Positions 42,112-54,877 of a DNA stretch of 64,000 nucleotides are shown in pieces. Numbering within the stretch: position 1 is the first letter of the stretch; the number at the start of each line of letters is the position of its first letter. The notes below the pieces were generated by a model. The model was not told the origin of the DNA and ran no database searches. It saw only the letters and a list, made by a program, of their open reading frames with translations. The position numbers and the translations under genes are program-made. Source of the stretch: Tepidimonas taiwanensis. GTDB taxonomy: Bacteria > Pseudomonadota > Gammaproteobacteria > Burkholderiales > Burkholderiaceae_C. The stretch lies in NCBI RefSeq assembly GCF_020162115.1, contig NZ_CP083911.1, forward strand, positions 1,054,001-1,118,000. The letters are read 5' to 3'.

Positions 42112-43611
42112 ATGAATCGCGAAATGTTGATGTTGATCGATGCCATCTCGCGCGAGAAGAACGTCGAGCCCCGCGTCGTGCTGGGGGCGGTGGAGTCCGC
42201 GCTCGCATCGGCCACCAAGAAGCTGCTGGGCGGCGACGTGGATGTCCGCGTCTCGATCGACCCGGACACCGGTGCGTATGAGACGTTCCGCCGCTGGAAG
42301 GTCGTGCCGGACGAAGCCGGGTTGCAGAATCCGGACGCCGAGGAGCTGTACTCGGACGTCGTCGACGAATACCCGGGCATCCAGGTCGGCGACGTGATCG
42401 AAAAACCGATCGAGAGCGTGCCCATCGGGCGCATCGGCGCGATGGCGGCCAAGCAGGTCATCCTGCAAAAGATCCGTGACGCCGAGCGCGAAATGCTGCT
42501 CAACGACTTCCTCTCGCGTGGCGACAAGATTTTCGTCGGCACGGTCAAGCGCCTGGACAAGGGCGACGTGATCGTCGAGAGCGGCCGTGTCGAAGGGCGC
42601 TTGAAGCGCAGCGAAATGATCCCGAAGGAGAACTTCCGCACCGGCGACCGCGTGCGCGCGCTCATCATCGAGGTCGACCCGACGCTGCGCGGCGCGCCGA
42701 TCCTGCTGTCGCGCGCGTCGCCGGCGTTCATGATCGAACTCTTCCGTCAGGAGGTGCCGGAGATCGAGCAGGGGCTGCTGGAGATCAAGGCGTGTGCGCG
42801 TGACCCGGGTAGTCGGGCCAAGATCGCGGTGCTGTCGCACGACCGCCGCATCGACCCGATCGGCACCTGCGTCGGTGTGCGCGGCTCGCGCGTCAACGCG
42901 GTCACCAACGAGCTCTCCGGCGAGCGCGTCGACATCGTGCTGTGGAGCGACGACCCGGCACAGTTCGTCATCGGCGCGCTCGCGCCGGCCAACGTGCAGT
43001 CCATCGTCGTCGACGAGGAGCGCCACGCGATGGACGTCGTGGTGGACGAGGAAAACCTCGCGATCGCGATCGGCCGTGGCGGCCAGAACGTCCGATTGGC
43101 CTCCGAGCTGACGGGCTGGAAGATCAACATCATGACGGCGGAAGAGTCGGCGGCGAAGCAGGCGCAGGAGCGCCAGGCGCTGCGCGAGCTGTTCATGAGC
43201 AAGCTCGACGTCGACGAGGAAATCGCCGACATCCTGATCGAGGAAGGCTTCAGCAGCCTGGAGGAGGTGGCCTATGTGCCGCTGCAGGAAATGCTCGAAA
43301 TCGAAGCCTTCGACGAGGACACCGTCAACGAGCTGCGCGCCCGCGCCAAGGACGCGCTGCTGACGATGGAAATCGCCAAGGAAGAGAGCGTCGAGGAAGT
43401 CTCGCAGGACCTGCGCGACTTGGAAGGCCTCAACACCGACCTGATCGCCAAGCTCGCCGAGGCCGGCGTGCACACGCTCGACGACCTGGCGGACCTGGCG
43501 GTCGACGAACTGATGGACATCACGGGGCAAAGCCGCGAGGAAGCGACGGCCCTGATCATGAAGGCGCGCGAACACTGGTTCGCCGACGACGCGTCGGACG
43601 CGCGTTCATGA
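42112..43611 (+). CDS. nusA: Transcription termination/antitermination protein NusA
   Basis: Binds RNA polymerase and modulates pausing and antitermination. The 499 residues hold the polymerase-binding N-terminal domain, an S1 domain (about 135-200), two KH domains ([40 protein letters not shown]), and two acidic C-terminal repeats. It could itself act on the leader terminator upstream of rimP; that is inference. Confidence 0.96.
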   Translation: MNREMLMLIDAISREKNVEPRVVLGAVESALASATKKLLGGDVDVRVSIDPDTGAYETFRRWKVVPDEAGLQNPDAEELYSDVVDEYPGIQVGDVIEKPIESVPIGRIGAMAAKQVILQKIRDAEREMLLNDFLSRGDKIFVGTVKRLDKGDVIVESGRVEGRLKRSEMIPKENFRTGDRVRALIIEVDPTLRGAPILLSRASPAFMIELFRQEVPEIEQGLLEIKACARDPGSRAKIAVLSHDRRIDPIGTCVGVRGSRVNAVTNELSGERVDIVLWSDDPAQFVIGALAPANVQSIVVDEERHAMDVVVDEENLAIAIGRGGQNVRLASELTGWKINIMTAEESAAKQAQERQALRELFMSKLDVDEEIADILIEEGFSSLEEVAYVPLQEMLEIEAFDEDTVNELRARAKDALLTMEIAKEESVEEVSQDLRDLEGLNTDLIAKLAEAGVHTLDDLADLAVDELMDITGQSREEATALIMKAREHWFADDASDARS

Positions 43612-43639
43612 GCAGCCCAGCCGAGGAGAAGGACACCCT

Positions 43640-46522
43640 ATGTCGAGCAACACCGTCGCCGAATTCGCCGCCGAACTCAACAAACCCGTCTCGCTGCTGC
43701 TGGAGCAGTTTGCCGCCGCCGGGGTCACCAAGCACGCCGGGTCCGATCCCGTCACCGAAGCGGACAAGCAGCGGCTGCTCGCGCACCTGAAGGCCGCCCA
43801 CGGCACGCAGGGGCAGGAGCGGCGCAAGATCACGCTGACCAAGCGCTCCACGACCGAGATCAAGCAGGCGGACGCCACTGGGCGGGCGCGCACCATCCAG
43901 GTGGAGGTGCGCAAGAAGCGCACCTTCATCAAGCGCGACGAGGACGCGGGCACGGAAGGTGCCGGTGAGCGCAGCGCCGATGCCGCAGCGGCTGCAGCCG
44001 AAGAGGCGGCCCGCGCCGCCGAGCTGGCGCGCCGCGAGGAAGAAGCCCGGCTGCAAGCCGAAAAGCTGCGCCAGGAAGAGGAAGCGCTGGCCCGTCAGCG
44101 CCGCGAGCGCGAGGAAGCCCAGGCCCGCGCGGCCGAGGAAGCGCGCCTGGCGCGCGAGGCGGCCGAGGCCCGCGCCCGCGCCGAACGCGAGGCGATGGCC
44201 GCCCGTGCGGCGGTGACGGAGACAGCCGGCGGGGCAACGACCGAACCCGCGGCCGAGGCTCCGGCCGCCGACGCGGCCCGCGAAGCGGCCGAGCGGGCCG
44301 AGGCCGAACGCGCCGAGCGCGCGCGCCTGGAAGCGGAGCGCGCTGCCGAAGAGGCCCGCGCGCGCGAGCTTGAGGAGCGCCGTCGCAAGGCACTGGCCGA
44401 AGCGGAAGCGATCCGCGCCATGATGGCCCAGCCGCGCAAGGTGCTGGTGGCCAAGAAGCCGGAAGAGCCCAAGCCCGCGGCACCGGCCGAAGCCCGCCCT
44501 GGCCTCAAGGGCACGCTGCACAAACCCGCGGCCACACCCGGCAAGGCCGCCGCGACCCCGGCACCCGCGCCCGCGAAGAAGGAAATCAAGTCTGAGGCGC
44601 TGTCGTCTTCTTGGAAGGACGAAGCCGGCAAGAAGAAGGAGCTGAAAACCCGCGGCGACAGCGGCGCAGGCCGCGGCGGCAGCAACTGGCGCGCCGGCCC
44701 CAAGGGCAAGCCCGGAAAGGGTGGGCGCGACGAGCGCTCGTCGGCCCCGGCCGCGGTGGAGCAGCGCGTCATCGAAGTGCACGTGCCCGAGACGATCACC
44801 GTGTCGGAGCTGGCGCACAAGATGGCACTCAAGGCGTCCGAGGTCATCAAGGTGCTGATGAAGCTCGGCCAGATGGTCACCATCAACCAGTCGCTGGATC
44901 AGGACACCGCGATGATCGTGGTCGAGGAGCTCGGCCACAAGGCCGTGGCCGCGGCGCTGGACGACCCGGAGGCGTTCTCGGAAGAGGAAGCCGTGCTGTA
45001 CCAGGGCGAGGCCAAGCCCCGCCCGCCGGTGGTCACGGTGATGGGCCACGTGGACCACGGCAAGACCTCGCTGCTCGACTACATCCGCCGCGCCAAGGTG
45101 GCCGCGGGCGAGGCCGGTGGCATCACGCAGCACATCGGGGCCTACCACGTGGAAACCCCGCGCGGCGTCGTCACGTTCCTCGACACGCCGGGTCACGAAG
45201 CCTTTACCGCGATGCGTGCCCGTGGCGCGCAGGCGACCGACATCGTCATCCTGGTCGTGGCGGCTGACGACGGCGTGATGCCGCAGACGCGTGAGGCCAT
45301 CAAGCACGCCAAGGCCGCCGGCGTGCCGATCGTCGTGGCGCTGACGAAGATCGACAAACCCGACGCCAACCCGGAAAAGGTCAAGCAGGAGCTGGTCGCC
45401 GAGGAGGTCGTGCCCGAGGAGTACGGTGGCGACTCGCCCTTCATCGGCGTGTCGTCCAAGACCGGGCAGGGGATCGACGAACTGCTGGAAAACGTCCTGC
45501 TGCAGGCCGAGATCCTCGAGCTCAAGGCACCGGTGGACGCCAAGGCCAAGGGCCTGGTGATCGAGGCGCGCCTGGACAAGGGGCGCGGCCCGGTGGCCAC
45601 CGCCCTCGTGCAATCGGGCACGCTGCGCGTCGGCGACGTCGTGCTCGCCGGCCAGACCTACGGCCGCGTGCGCGCGATGCTCGACGAGAACGGCCGCCCG
45701 GTCAAGGAAGCCGGCCCGTCGATTCCCGTGGAGATCCAGGGCCTGGCCGAGGTGCCGCAGGCGGGCGACGAGTTCATGGTGATGGCCGACGAGCGCCGCG
45801 CGCGCGAAATCGCCACCTACCGCGCGGGCAAATACCGCAGCACCAAGCTTGCCAAGCAGCAGGCCGCCAAGCTCGAGAACATGTTCGCCGAGATGGCGGC
45901 GGGCGAAGTCAAGACGCTGCCGATCATCATCAAGGCGGACGTGCAGGGCTCGCAGGAGGCGCTGTCAGCCGCGTTGCTCAAGCTCTCGACCGACGAGGTG
46001 CGGGTGCAGCTCGTCTACGCCGGTGTCGGCGGCATCAGCGAGTCGGACGTCAACCTGGCGATCGCCTCGCGGGCGGTCATCATCGGCTTCAACGTGCGCG
46101 CGGACGCCAATGCGCGCAAGGTGGCCGAAGCCAACGACGTCGAGATCCGCTACTACAACATCATCTACGACGCGGTGGATGACGTGAAGGCGGCGATGGC
46201 GGGGCTGCTGGCGCCGGAGAAGCGCGAGGAGGTCATCGGCATGGCCGAGATCCGCAGTGTTTTCGTCGCCTCCAAGATCGGCACCGTGGCGGGCTGTATG
46301 GTCACCCAGGGCTACGTCACGCGCAGCGCGCACTTCCGCCTCATTCGCGACAACGTGGTGGTCTACACCGGCGAGCTGGAGTCGCTCAAGCGCTTCAAGG
46401 ACGACGTGCGCGAGGTCAAAGAAGGCTTCGAGTGCGGCATCAAGCTCAAGAACTACAGCGACATCAAGGAAGGCGATGTGCTGGAGTTCTTCGAGATCAA
46501 GGAAGTCGCCCGCACGCTGTGA
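43640..46522 (+). CDS. infB: Translation initiation factor IF-2
   Basis: A 960-residue GTPase that places initiator tRNA on the ribosome. An N-terminal IF2_N domain ([20 protein letters not shown]) is followed by a long Ala/Glu/Arg-rich linker likely to form coiled coil (about 100-260), a second IF2_N copy ([20 protein letters not shown]), and the G domain with [22 protein letters not shown] and TKID. Domains II-IV follow. Internal starts could give shorter forms as in E. coli, but none was marked. Confidence 0.96.
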   Translation: MSSNTVAEFAAELNKPVSLLLEQFAAAGVTKHAGSDPVTEADKQRLLAHLKAAHGTQGQERRKITLTKRSTTEIKQADATGRARTIQVEVRKKRTFIKRDEDAGTEGAGERSADAAAAAAEEAARAAELARREEEARLQAEKLRQEEEALARQRREREEAQARAAEEARLAREAAEARARAEREAMAARAAVTETAGGATTEPAAEAPAADAAREAAERAEAERAERARLEAERAAEEARARELEERRRKALAEAEAIRAMMAQPRKVLVAKKPEEPKPAAPAEARPGLKGTLHKPAATPGKAAATPAPAPAKKEIKSEALSSSWKDEAGKKKELKTRGDSGAGRGGSNWRAGPKGKPGKGGRDERSSAPAAVEQRVIEVHVPETITVSELAHKMALKASEVIKVLMKLGQMVTINQSLDQDTAMIVVEELGHKAVAAALDDPEAFSEEEAVLYQGEAKPRPPVVTVMGHVDHGKTSLLDYIRRAKVAAGEAGGITQHIGAYHVETPRGVVTFLDTPGHEAFTAMRARGAQATDIVILVVAADDGVMPQTREAIKHAKAAGVPIVVALTKIDKPDANPEKVKQELVAEEVVPEEYGGDSPFIGVSSKTGQGIDELLENVLLQAEILELKAPVDAKAKGLVIEARLDKGRGPVATALVQSGTLRVGDVVLAGQTYGRVRAMLDENGRPVKEAGPSIPVEIQGLAEVPQAGDEFMVMADERRAREIATYRAGKYRSTKLAKQQAAKLENMFAEMAAGEVKTLPIIIKADVQGSQEALSAALLKLSTDEVRVQLVYAGVGGISESDVNLAIASRAVIIGFNVRADANARKVAEANDVEIRYYNIIYDAVDDVKAAMAGLLAPEKREEVIGMAEIRSVFVASKIGTVAGCMVTQGYVTRSAHFRLIRDNVVVYTGELESLKRFKDDVREVKEGFECGIKLKNYSDIKEGDVLEFFEIKEVARTL

Positions 46523-46533
46523 GGATCACCCCG

Positions 46534-46908
46534 ATGGTGCGACGCAAGATCCCCAACCGCGGCCTGAAGGTGGCCGATCAGATCCAGCGCGACTTGAGCG
46601 AGCTCATCCCGCGCGAGCTCAAGGACCCGCGCATTGGCATGGTCACGATCCAGGCGGTGGAGGTGACGCCCGATTACGCCCACGCCAAGGTGTATTTCAG
46701 CGTGCTGGTCGGTGACCCCCAGGAAACCGAGGAGGCCCTCAACCAGGGGGCGGGGTTCCTGCGCAACGCGCTGTTCAAGCGGCTGCACATCCACACCGTG
46801 CCGACGCTGCACTTCATCTACGACCGCTCGATCGAGCGCGCGGCCGACATGAACGCGCTGATCGCGAAGGCCGTCGCCTCGCGCGGCAAGGACGAGGACG
46901 CGACATGA
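46534..46908 (+). CDS. rbfA: Ribosome-binding factor A
   Basis: A 124-residue KH-fold factor for 16S rRNA 5'-end maturation and cold adaptation. [14 protein letters not shown] start ([15 protein letters not shown]), DPRIGMVTI and [12 protein letters not shown] match the family. The ATG at 46534 lies 11 bases after infB. The end overlaps truB by 4 bases. Confidence 0.95.
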   Translation: MVRRKIPNRGLKVADQIQRDLSELIPRELKDPRIGMVTIQAVEVTPDYAHAKVYFSVLVGDPQETEEALNQGAGFLRNALFKRLHIHTVPTLHFIYDRSIERAADMNALIAKAVASRGKDEDAT

Positions 46909-47864
46909 CGGCCGAGCCCCGTGCACGGGTGCCGCGGCGCCCCGTGCACGGGGTGCTGCTGCTCGACAAACCGGTGGGCCTGTCGGCGCAAACGGCGGTC
47001 TCGCGCGCCAAAGGGATGCTCGCCGCCGAAAAGGCCGGCCACACCGGCACGCTCGACCCGCTGGCCAGCGGCCTGTTGCCGGTGTGCTTCGGCGCGGCCA
47101 CGAAGTTTGCGCAGCTGCAGCTCGACGCCGACAAGGCCTACGAGGCGACGCTGCGCCTGGGCGTGCGCACCACCACCGGCGACGCGGAAGGAGACGTGGT
47201 GACCGTCGCCCCCGTGGATGCGGTGATGCTCGCGCCCGAGCGGCTGCGGGCGCTGGCGCAGCGCTTTACCGGCGAGATCGAGCAGATTCCCCCGATGCAC
47301 AGCGCGCTCAAAAAGGACGGCAAGGCGCTGTACGAATACGCGCGCGCCAGCATCGAGGTCGAGCGCGCCCCGCGCCGGGTCACGATCCACGCATTGACCC
47401 TCGAGCCCGTCGCCGATGATCCGGCCGCGCTGCGCCTGACGGTGCGCTGCAGCAAAGGCACCTACGTGCGCACGCTGGCCGAGGATATCGGCGCCGCGCT
47501 GGGTTGTGGCGCACACCTGCTGTCGCTGCGCCGCACCGCCACCGGCGGCCTGTCGCTCGACGACGCCATCACCTTGGACGCGCTGCAAGCCCTGCCGCCC
47601 GAGGAGCGCCAGCGGCACCTGTTGCCCACCGAAGCGCTGCTGCGCGGACTGCCCACGGTCGCGCTCGGCGAGCGCGACGCGGGGCGGTTTTTGAGCGGCC
47701 TGCGCCGCCGCGGCCCCTGGCCGGATGCGGCGCTGGTGGCCGTCTTTGGCGAGCGGCCGCGTGCCCTGCTGGGCACGGCGCGCTGTGTCGCCGGCGAACT
47801 GATCCCGGTGCGGCTGCTGTCGCCCACCGAAATTGCCCAATCCCTGCAACCGAGTTTCCCATGA
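46905..47864 (+). CDS. truB: tRNA pseudouridine(55) synthase
   Basis: Makes the universal pseudouridine of the tRNA T-loop. The 319 residues have [13 protein letters not shown], the catalytic Asp in [16 protein letters not shown], and [12 protein letters not shown]-terminal PUA-like region follows. It is coupled to rbfA and typA by ATGA overlaps at both ends. Confidence 0.95.
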   Translation: MTAEPRARVPRRPVHGVLLLDKPVGLSAQTAVSRAKGMLAAEKAGHTGTLDPLASGLLPVCFGAATKFAQLQLDADKAYEATLRLGVRTTTGDAEGDVVTVAPVDAVMLAPERLRALAQRFTGEIEQIPPMHSALKKDGKALYEYARASIEVERAPRRVTIHALTLEPVADDPAALRLTVRCSKGTYVRTLAEDIGAALGCGAHLLSLRRTATGGLSLDDAITLDALQALPPEERQRHLLPTEALLRGLPTVALGERDAGRFLSGLRRRGPWPDAALVAVFGERPRALLGTARCVAGELIPVRLLSPTEIAQSLQPSFP

Positions 47865-49696
47865 GCACCCGTCCCCCGATCCGCAATATCGCGATCATCG
47901 CCCACGTCGACCACGGCAAAACGACCCTCGTGGACCAGCTGCTGCGCCAGAGCGGCACCTTCCGCGAGAACCAGGCCGTAGGCGAGCGCGTGATGGATAG
48001 CAACGACCTCGAACGCGAGCGCGGCATCACGATCCTTGCGAAGAACTGTGCCGTGCGCTGGCAGGGCACGCACATCAACATCGTCGACACCCCCGGTCAC
48101 GCGGACTTCGGCGGCGAGGTGGAGCGGGCGCTCTCCATGGTCGATGGCGTGCTGCTGCTGATCGACGCGCAGGAAGGCCCGATGCCCCAGACGCGCTTCG
48201 TGACCAAGAAGGCGCTGGCGCTGGGGCTCAAGCCCATCGTCGTCGTCAACAAGGTCGACAAGCCCGGCGCGCGACCGGACCACGTCATCAACGCCGCGTT
48301 CGACCTCTTCGACAAGCTGGGGGCGACGGACGAGCAGCTCGACTTCCCCGTGGTGTACGCCTCGGGCCTCAACGGCTGGGCCTCGCTCACCGAAGGCGAG
48401 CCCGGCCAGGCGTGGGGCACCGACATGGCGCCGCTCTTCGAGACGATCCTGCGGCACGTGCCCGAACACCGCGGCGACCCGGCGGCCCCGCTGCAACTGC
48501 AGATCTCGTCGCTGGACTATTCGTCCTACGTTGGGCGCATCGGCGTCGGACGCATCAACGCGGGCACGATCCGCGGCGGCATGGAGGTGCTGGTGTGTGA
48601 GGGGCCGGACGGTCCCCGCCGCAAGGGCCGCATCAACCAGGTGCTGACCTTCGAGGGGCTGGAGCGCGTGCTCACCGACAGCGCCGGCCCCGGCGACATC
48701 GTGCTGATCAACGGCATCGAGGACATCGGCATCGGCGTGACGGTGTGCGACCCGCTCGATCCGCGGCCGCTGCCGATGCTCAAGGTCGACGAACCGACGC
48801 TGACGATGAATTTCTGCGTCAACACCTCGCCGCTGGCGGGGCGTGAGGGCAAGTTCGTCACCAGCCGGCAAATCTGGGACCGCCTGCAGCGCGAGCTGCA
48901 AAGCAACGTCGCGCTGCGCGTGCGCGAGACGGGCGAGGACGGCGTGTTCGAAGTCTCCGGCCGGGGCGAGCTGCACCTGACGATCCTGCTCGAGAACATG
49001 CGCCGCGAGGGCTACGAGCTGGCCGTGTCCAAGCCGCGCGTGGTGTTTCAGGAAATCGACGGCGTGCGGCACGAGCCCATCGAACTGCTCACCGTGGACA
49101 TCGAGGAACCGCACCAGGGGGCCGTGATGCAGGCGCTGGGTGAGCGCAAGGGCGAGCTGGTCAACATGGAGCCCGATGGGCGCGGGCGCGTGCGGCTCGA
49201 ATACCGCATCCCGGCGCGCGGGCTGATCGGCTTTCAGACCGAGTTCCTCAACCTCACGCGCGGCACCGGGTTGATGTCCAACATCTTCGACGGCTACGAG
49301 CCGTACAAGGGCGAAATCGGCGGGCGCAAGAACGGCGTGCTCATCAGTCAGGACGACGGCGAGATCGTCACCTACGCGCTGGGCAAGCTGGACGACCGCG
49401 GGCGGATGTTCGTGCGCCCCGGTGACCCGGTGTACGAGGGCATGATCGTCGGCATCCACAGCCGCGACAACGACCTCGTCGTCAACCCGGTGCGCACCAA
49501 GCAGCTCACCAACTTCCGCGCCAGCGGCAAGGACGACGCGATCAAGCTCACGCCGCCGATCGACCTGACGCTGGAGTACGCGGTCGAGTTCATCGAAGAC
49601 GACGAGCTGGTCGAAATCACGCCCAAGAGCATCCGCCTGCGCAAGCGCTACCTGAAGGAGCACGAGCGCAAGCGCGCCAGCCGGGAGGGGGCGTGA
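47861..49696 (+). CDS. typA: Ribosome-dependent GTPase TypA/BipA
   Basis: A 611-residue translational GTPase related to EF-G, linked to 50S assembly and stress growth. G motifs are [31 protein letters not shown] and NKVDKPGA, followed by domains II, III, V and the BipA-specific C-terminal domain ([20 protein letters not shown]). It overlaps truB by 4 bases. Confidence 0.96.
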   Translation: MSTRPPIRNIAIIAHVDHGKTTLVDQLLRQSGTFRENQAVGERVMDSNDLERERGITILAKNCAVRWQGTHINIVDTPGHADFGGEVERALSMVDGVLLLIDAQEGPMPQTRFVTKKALALGLKPIVVVNKVDKPGARPDHVINAAFDLFDKLGATDEQLDFPVVYASGLNGWASLTEGEPGQAWGTDMAPLFETILRHVPEHRGDPAAPLQLQISSLDYSSYVGRIGVGRINAGTIRGGMEVLVCEGPDGPRRKGRINQVLTFEGLERVLTDSAGPGDIVLINGIEDIGIGVTVCDPLDPRPLPMLKVDEPTLTMNFCVNTSPLAGREGKFVTSRQIWDRLQRELQSNVALRVRETGEDGVFEVSGRGELHLTILLENMRREGYELAVSKPRVVFQEIDGVRHEPIELLTVDIEEPHQGAVMQALGERKGELVNMEPDGRGRVRLEYRIPARGLIGFQTEFLNLTRGTGLMSNIFDGYEPYKGEIGGRKNGVLISQDDGEIVTYALGKLDDRGRMFVRPGDPVYEGMIVGIHSRDNDLVVNPVRTKQLTNFRASGKDDAIKLTPPIDLTLEYAVEFIEDDELVEITPKSIRLRKRYLKEHERKRASREGA

Positions 49697-49989
49697 CGCT
49701 GCCGCTGGCGTGGCCGCTGCGCGCCAGCGCGCACGACGTGGCGTGGCTCGCCGGGCTGGGGCTGGGGCAGCTCGCCGTGCCGTGTGTGCTGGCGGTGGTG
49801 CGCGCGCGCGTGCTCAAACCGGCGGAGGTCTCGCTGCTCGGCCTGCTGGAGATGTTGTTCGGCATCGCGCTGGCGTGGCTGGGCGCGGGTGAGGTGCCGG
49901 CACCCGCGGTGTGGCAGGGCGGGGCGCTGGTGCTCGGGGCGCTGCTGGCAAACTTGTGGCTGACCTATCGCAAGGAGATGACCCGATGA
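49693..49989 (+). pseudogene. C-terminal fragment of an EamA/DMT-family transporter
   Basis: A 98-residue frame from GTG 49693 overlapping the typA stop (GTGA). It contains three hydrophobic segments and the EamA tail pattern LKPAEVSLLGLLEMLFGIALAW then LGAGEVP and GGALVLGALLANLW, which normally ends a ten-helix protein of about 300 residues. The first 200 residues are missing. Its stop overlaps the next start (ATGA), so it could be translated by coupling. It may be a relic or a small retained membrane protein. Confidence 0.6.
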
Positions 49990-51113
49990 CCGATGCATCG
50001 CATGCCCATGTCCATATCGAGCGCACCGCCAACGGGGTGGGGCGCATCACGCTGCAGCGGCCGCGCGCGCTCAACGCCCTCGACATCGGGATGATCCGCG
50101 CGCTCGCCGACGCGCTGCGCGCGTGGCGTGACGACCCCGGTATCGTCGCGGTGGCCATCCGCGGCAGCGGCAAGGAGGGGCCGTTCGGGGCGTTTTGTGC
50201 GGGTGGCGATATTCGCTTCTTCCACCAGGCGGCGCTGGCCGGTGACGCGCGGCTGGAGGATTTCTTCACCGAGGAGTACGCCCTCAACCACCTGATCTTC
50301 ACCTACCCCAAGCCGTACCTGGCGTTCATGGACGGGATCGTGATGGGCGGTGGGATGGGCATCAGCCAGGGCGGCTCGTGTCGCATCGTCACCGAACGCA
50401 CGAAGATGGCGATGCCCGAGACCAACATCGGGCTGTTTCCGGACGTCGGGGGCGGGTATTTCCTCGGCCGCTGCCCGGGGCATGTCGGCGAATACCTGGG
50501 CCTGACCGGTGCCGTGATCGGGGCCGACGCGGCGGTGGCGTGGGGGCTGGCCGACGTGGTGGCACCGGCGGCCGACCTGCCGCGGGCGTGGGAGGCGCTG
50601 GCGACGATGCCGGGTACTACCTCCGACGCCTTTGCCACGTGCTGGCGGGACTGGATGCAACAGGCGGGTTGGCGGTTCTCCGGTGAGCGCACGGTCGCGC
50701 CCCTCGCCGCGGAGGTGGAAGCCGCGTTCGGCGCGCCGACCGTGGCCGGGATCGTCGAGCGCCTGCAGGCCGCCGGGACGGAGGCCGCAGCCGACGCGCT
50801 CACCCTGCTGCGCCAGCGCAGCCCGCTGATGCTGCACGTGGTGCTGGAGCAGATCCGCCGCGCCCGCACGCTGTCGCTGGCCGACGATTTGCGCCTGGAG
50901 CGCGACATGGTGCGGCACTGCTTTCACCCGCATCACCTCGGGCGCGGCCCCGCCCAGAGCGAGACGGTGGAGGGCATCCGCGCGCTCGCGGTGGACAAGG
51001 ACCACCAGCCGCGCTGGAACCCCGCGCGCATCGAGGACGTCACGCCCGCGATGGTGGAGGGCTTCTTCGTCAGCCCCTGGCCCGCCCACGCGCACCCGCT
51101 GCGCGATCTCTGA
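49986..51113 (+). CDS. Enoyl-CoA hydratase/isomerase family protein, 3-hydroxyisobutyryl-CoA hydrolase-like
   Basis: A 375-residue crotonase-fold enzyme. FCAGGDIRFF and GIVMGGGMGISQGG form the oxyanion hole; MPETNIGLFPDVGGGYFLGR is the pattern of the hydrolase branch (HIBCH), which cuts 3-hydroxyisobutyryl-CoA in valine breakdown. Length fits HIBCH rather than the 260-residue hydratases. No other valine genes are near. It follows the transporter fragment with an ATGA overlap. Confidence 0.82.
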   Translation: MTDASHAHVHIERTANGVGRITLQRPRALNALDIGMIRALADALRAWRDDPGIVAVAIRGSGKEGPFGAFCAGGDIRFFHQAALAGDARLEDFFTEEYALNHLIFTYPKPYLAFMDGIVMGGGMGISQGGSCRIVTERTKMAMPETNIGLFPDVGGGYFLGRCPGHVGEYLGLTGAVIGADAAVAWGLADVVAPAADLPRAWEALATMPGTTSDAFATCWRDWMQQAGWRFSGERTVAPLAAEVEAAFGAPTVAGIVERLQAAGTEAAADALTLLRQRSPLMLHVVLEQIRRARTLSLADDLRLERDMVRHCFHPHHLGRGPAQSETVEGIRALAVDKDHQPRWNPARIEDVTPAMVEGFFVSPWPAHAHPLRDL

Positions 51114-51228
51114 ACCACCGGCTGGGGCCGTCCGGCGTGGGGTAGGGAGCGGTGTCCCGCCGCCCCCTGCCCGAATATCGCGCGTACTGCCCCGGCGTCG
51201 CCGGTGGGACTTCGGGCGCGGCTTCCCG

Positions 51229-51711
51229 CTAGCGCAGGCGCTGCTTCATCGCGCGCTCGACCTCGCGTTTGCCTTCGCGCTCCTTGATCGTGTCGCGCTT
51301 GTCGTGTTGCGCCTTGCCGCGCGCCAGCGCGATTTCACACTTGACGCGACCGTTCTTCCAGTGCAGGTTCAGCGGCACGAGGGTGTAGCCCTTTTGCTCC
51401 ACCTTGCCGATCAAGCGCCGGATCTCCGCCTTGTGCATCAGCAGCTTGCGCGTGCGGTCGCTGTCCGCGCGGATGTGGGTGGAGGTGCTGCGCAGCGGGT
51501 GGATCAGGCAGCCGATCAGGTACAGCTCCCCGTCGCGCACGACGACGTAGCCCTCGGTGATCTGCACCTTGCCTTCGCGGATGGCCTTGACCTCCCACCC
51601 CTGCAGCACGATGCCGGCTTCGTGCCGCTCTTCGATGTGGTAGTTGAAAAACGCCTTTTTGTTTTCGGCGATGCGGCCGTCGGTGGCGGTTTTGGGCTTG
51701 GTGGCGGACAT
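51229..51711 (-). CDS. smpB: SsrA-binding protein SmpB
   Basis: A 160-residue partner of tmRNA in ribosome rescue. [33 protein letters not shown] and the basic C-terminal tail ([19 protein letters not shown]) that enters the mRNA channel are typical. The ATG at 51711 begins [17 protein letters not shown]; the frame continues upstream into the promoter without likeness. Divergent from ratA, as is common. Confidence 0.95.
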   Translation of the reverse strand: MSATKPKTATDGRIAENKKAFFNYHIEERHEAGIVLQGWEVKAIREGKVQITEGYVVVRDGELYLIGCLIHPLRSTSTHIRADSDRTRKLLMHKAEIRRLIGKVEQKGYTLVPLNLHWKNGRVKCEIALARGKAQHDKRDTIKEREGKREVERAMKQRLR

Positions 51712-51717
51712 GGGACC

Positions 51718-51724
51718 TACAATC
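51718..51724. promoter_or_regulatory. Overlapping divergent -10 boxes of smpB and ratA
   Basis: TACAAT on the plus strand (51718-51723) and GATTGT on the minus strand (51719-51724) are nearly the same bases. The minus-strand box ends 7 bases before the smpB ATG with no SD sequence (leaderless-like); the plus one precedes ratA by 21 bases. The two promoters would compete. Confidence 0.42.
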
Positions 51725-51744
51725 GCGGCAGGGCCGACGATTGT

Positions 51745-52190
51745 ATGAAACCCAAGACCGTCCGCAAGTCCGTCCTCGTCTGGCACAGCCCGCACGAAAT
51801 GTTCGAGCTGGTCAGCGACGTGGAACACTATCCCGACTTTCTGCCGTGGTGTGAGTACGGCCGTGTCGTCGAGCGCACGCCCGACGGCATGGTGGCCACC
51901 ATCGGCATGGCCTTCGGCGGCGTGCACAAGCACTTCACCACACGCAACGTGCACGAGCCCGACCGCCACATCCACCTGCAGCTCGTCGAAGGGCCGTTCT
52001 CCCAACTGGAGGGGGACTGGCGCTTCACCCCCGTCGGGGACGACAGCCAGCGTGCGTGCCGCATCGACTTTGCGCTCGTGTACGGGTTTTCCAGCAGCGT
52101 GCTGGCGGCGCTGGTCGGGCCGGTGTTCGACCGCGTCGCCGACTCGCTAGTGGACGCCTTCGTCAAACGCGCCGACCAGGTGTACGGCGC

Positions 52191-52194
<4 letters not shown>
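51745..52194 (+). CDS. ratA: RatA-type ribosome association factor (START/COQ10 domain)
   Basis: A 149-residue single-domain protein of the polyketide-cyclase/COQ10 type: [33 protein letters not shown] is the family signature. E. coli RatA was reported to block 30S-50S association, while relatives bind quinone intermediates, so the cellular role is unsettled. It overlaps rnfH by 4 bases, the conserved ratA-rnfH pair. Confidence 0.9.
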
Positions 52195-54058
<1,864 letters not shown>

Positions 54059-54102
54059 GTCACCCCCCGGCCGGCATCGGTGTTGCGTCGAAACCAGTGG
54101 AG

Positions 54103-54345
54103 ATGGCCGTGCTGACCAAGCTGACGAGCAAAAACCAGATCACGTTACCGCGGTCGGTGTTGGCCCGATGCCCGGCGGCTGAGTATTACGACGTTAGCGT
54201 GGAGAACGGCCGCATCGTGCTGACGCCGGTTCAGCTCACGCACATGGACAAGGTGTGGGACAAACTCGAAGCACTGGGCTTGACCGAGGAGGATCTTGAC
54301 GCCGCTGTGCAGTGGGGACGCGGTTCGGCGGCTGACCGATCATGA
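54103..54345 (+). CDS. AbrB/MazE-type antitoxin
   Basis: About 80 residues beginning MAVLTKLTSKNQITLPRSVL, the swapped-hairpin AbrB DNA-binding fold. It should bind and neutralise the PIN protein encoded next and repress its own operon. The start is uncertain: GGAG is too close to ATG 54103 but well placed for the in-frame GTG at 54109. It overlaps the PIN gene by 4 bases. It is inserted between guaB and guaA. Confidence 0.82.
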   Translation: MAVLTKLTSKNQITLPRSVLARCPAAEYYDVSVENGRIVLTPVQLTHMDKVWDKLEALGLTEEDLDAAVQWGRGSAADRS

Positions 54346-54812
54346 CGGCGGGTTCAACTGCGGCACCGCGCGTCGTTTTCGACACGAACGTCGTCTTGTC
54401 GGCGCTGTTGTTTCGTGCGGGCCGGTTGGCACCATTGCGCTTGGCGTGGCAAACGGGACGGATCATCCCGGTCGTTTGCCGCCAGACCGTTCAGGAAGTT
54501 TCGCGCGTGCTCGCATACCCGAAATTTCGTTTGACTGCACCAGAGATTGGCGTGGTGCTCGCGGAGTGGTTGCCGCATGCACAGGCGCATCCGTTACCCG
54601 CCGGTGCCAACGACGCACAACGCAAAGGACTGGTGTGCCGCGATCCACACGATCAAATCTTTTTGGAACTCGCGTTCGATGCTCATGCGGACGCCCTGGT
54701 CACGGGTGACGATGATCTTTTGACCTTGGCGCCCGCCGCCCAGGCCATGGGTTGCTTTGCCATTCTGACACCCGCACAGATGATCGGGACCATGCCGCGA
54801 CGATCGGGCTGA
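54342..54812 (+). CDS. PIN-domain toxin (putative ribonuclease)
   Basis: A 156-residue PIN nuclease of the COG1569 type. The acidic metal-binding residues lie in [13 protein letters not shown] (first Asp), VQEVSRVL (Glu), [12 protein letters not shown] and LVTGDDDLL (Asp). Such toxins cleave RNA and are restrained by the adjacent antitoxin. Base composition is a little lower in GC than its neighbours, which fits acquisition. Its stop lies 62 bases before guaA. Confidence 0.85.
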   Translation: MTAGSTAAPRVVFDTNVVLSALLFRAGRLAPLRLAWQTGRIIPVVCRQTVQEVSRVLAYPKFRLTAPEIGVVLAEWLPHAQAHPLPAGANDAQRKGLVCRDPHDQIFLELAFDAHADALVTGDDDLLTLAPAAQAMGCFAILTPAQMIGTMPRRSG

Positions 54813-54877
54813 GCCGCCCCCGGTTGCTGACCGGATGTCTCGATCTCCAACGGACACCGCATTCCCTCCACTCGCTT

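Noticed and set aside
43556..45613. A 685-codon minus-strand frame opposite infB
   Set aside because: It is a shadow of the biased codon use of infB, rich in Gly/Leu/Arg without domain pattern.
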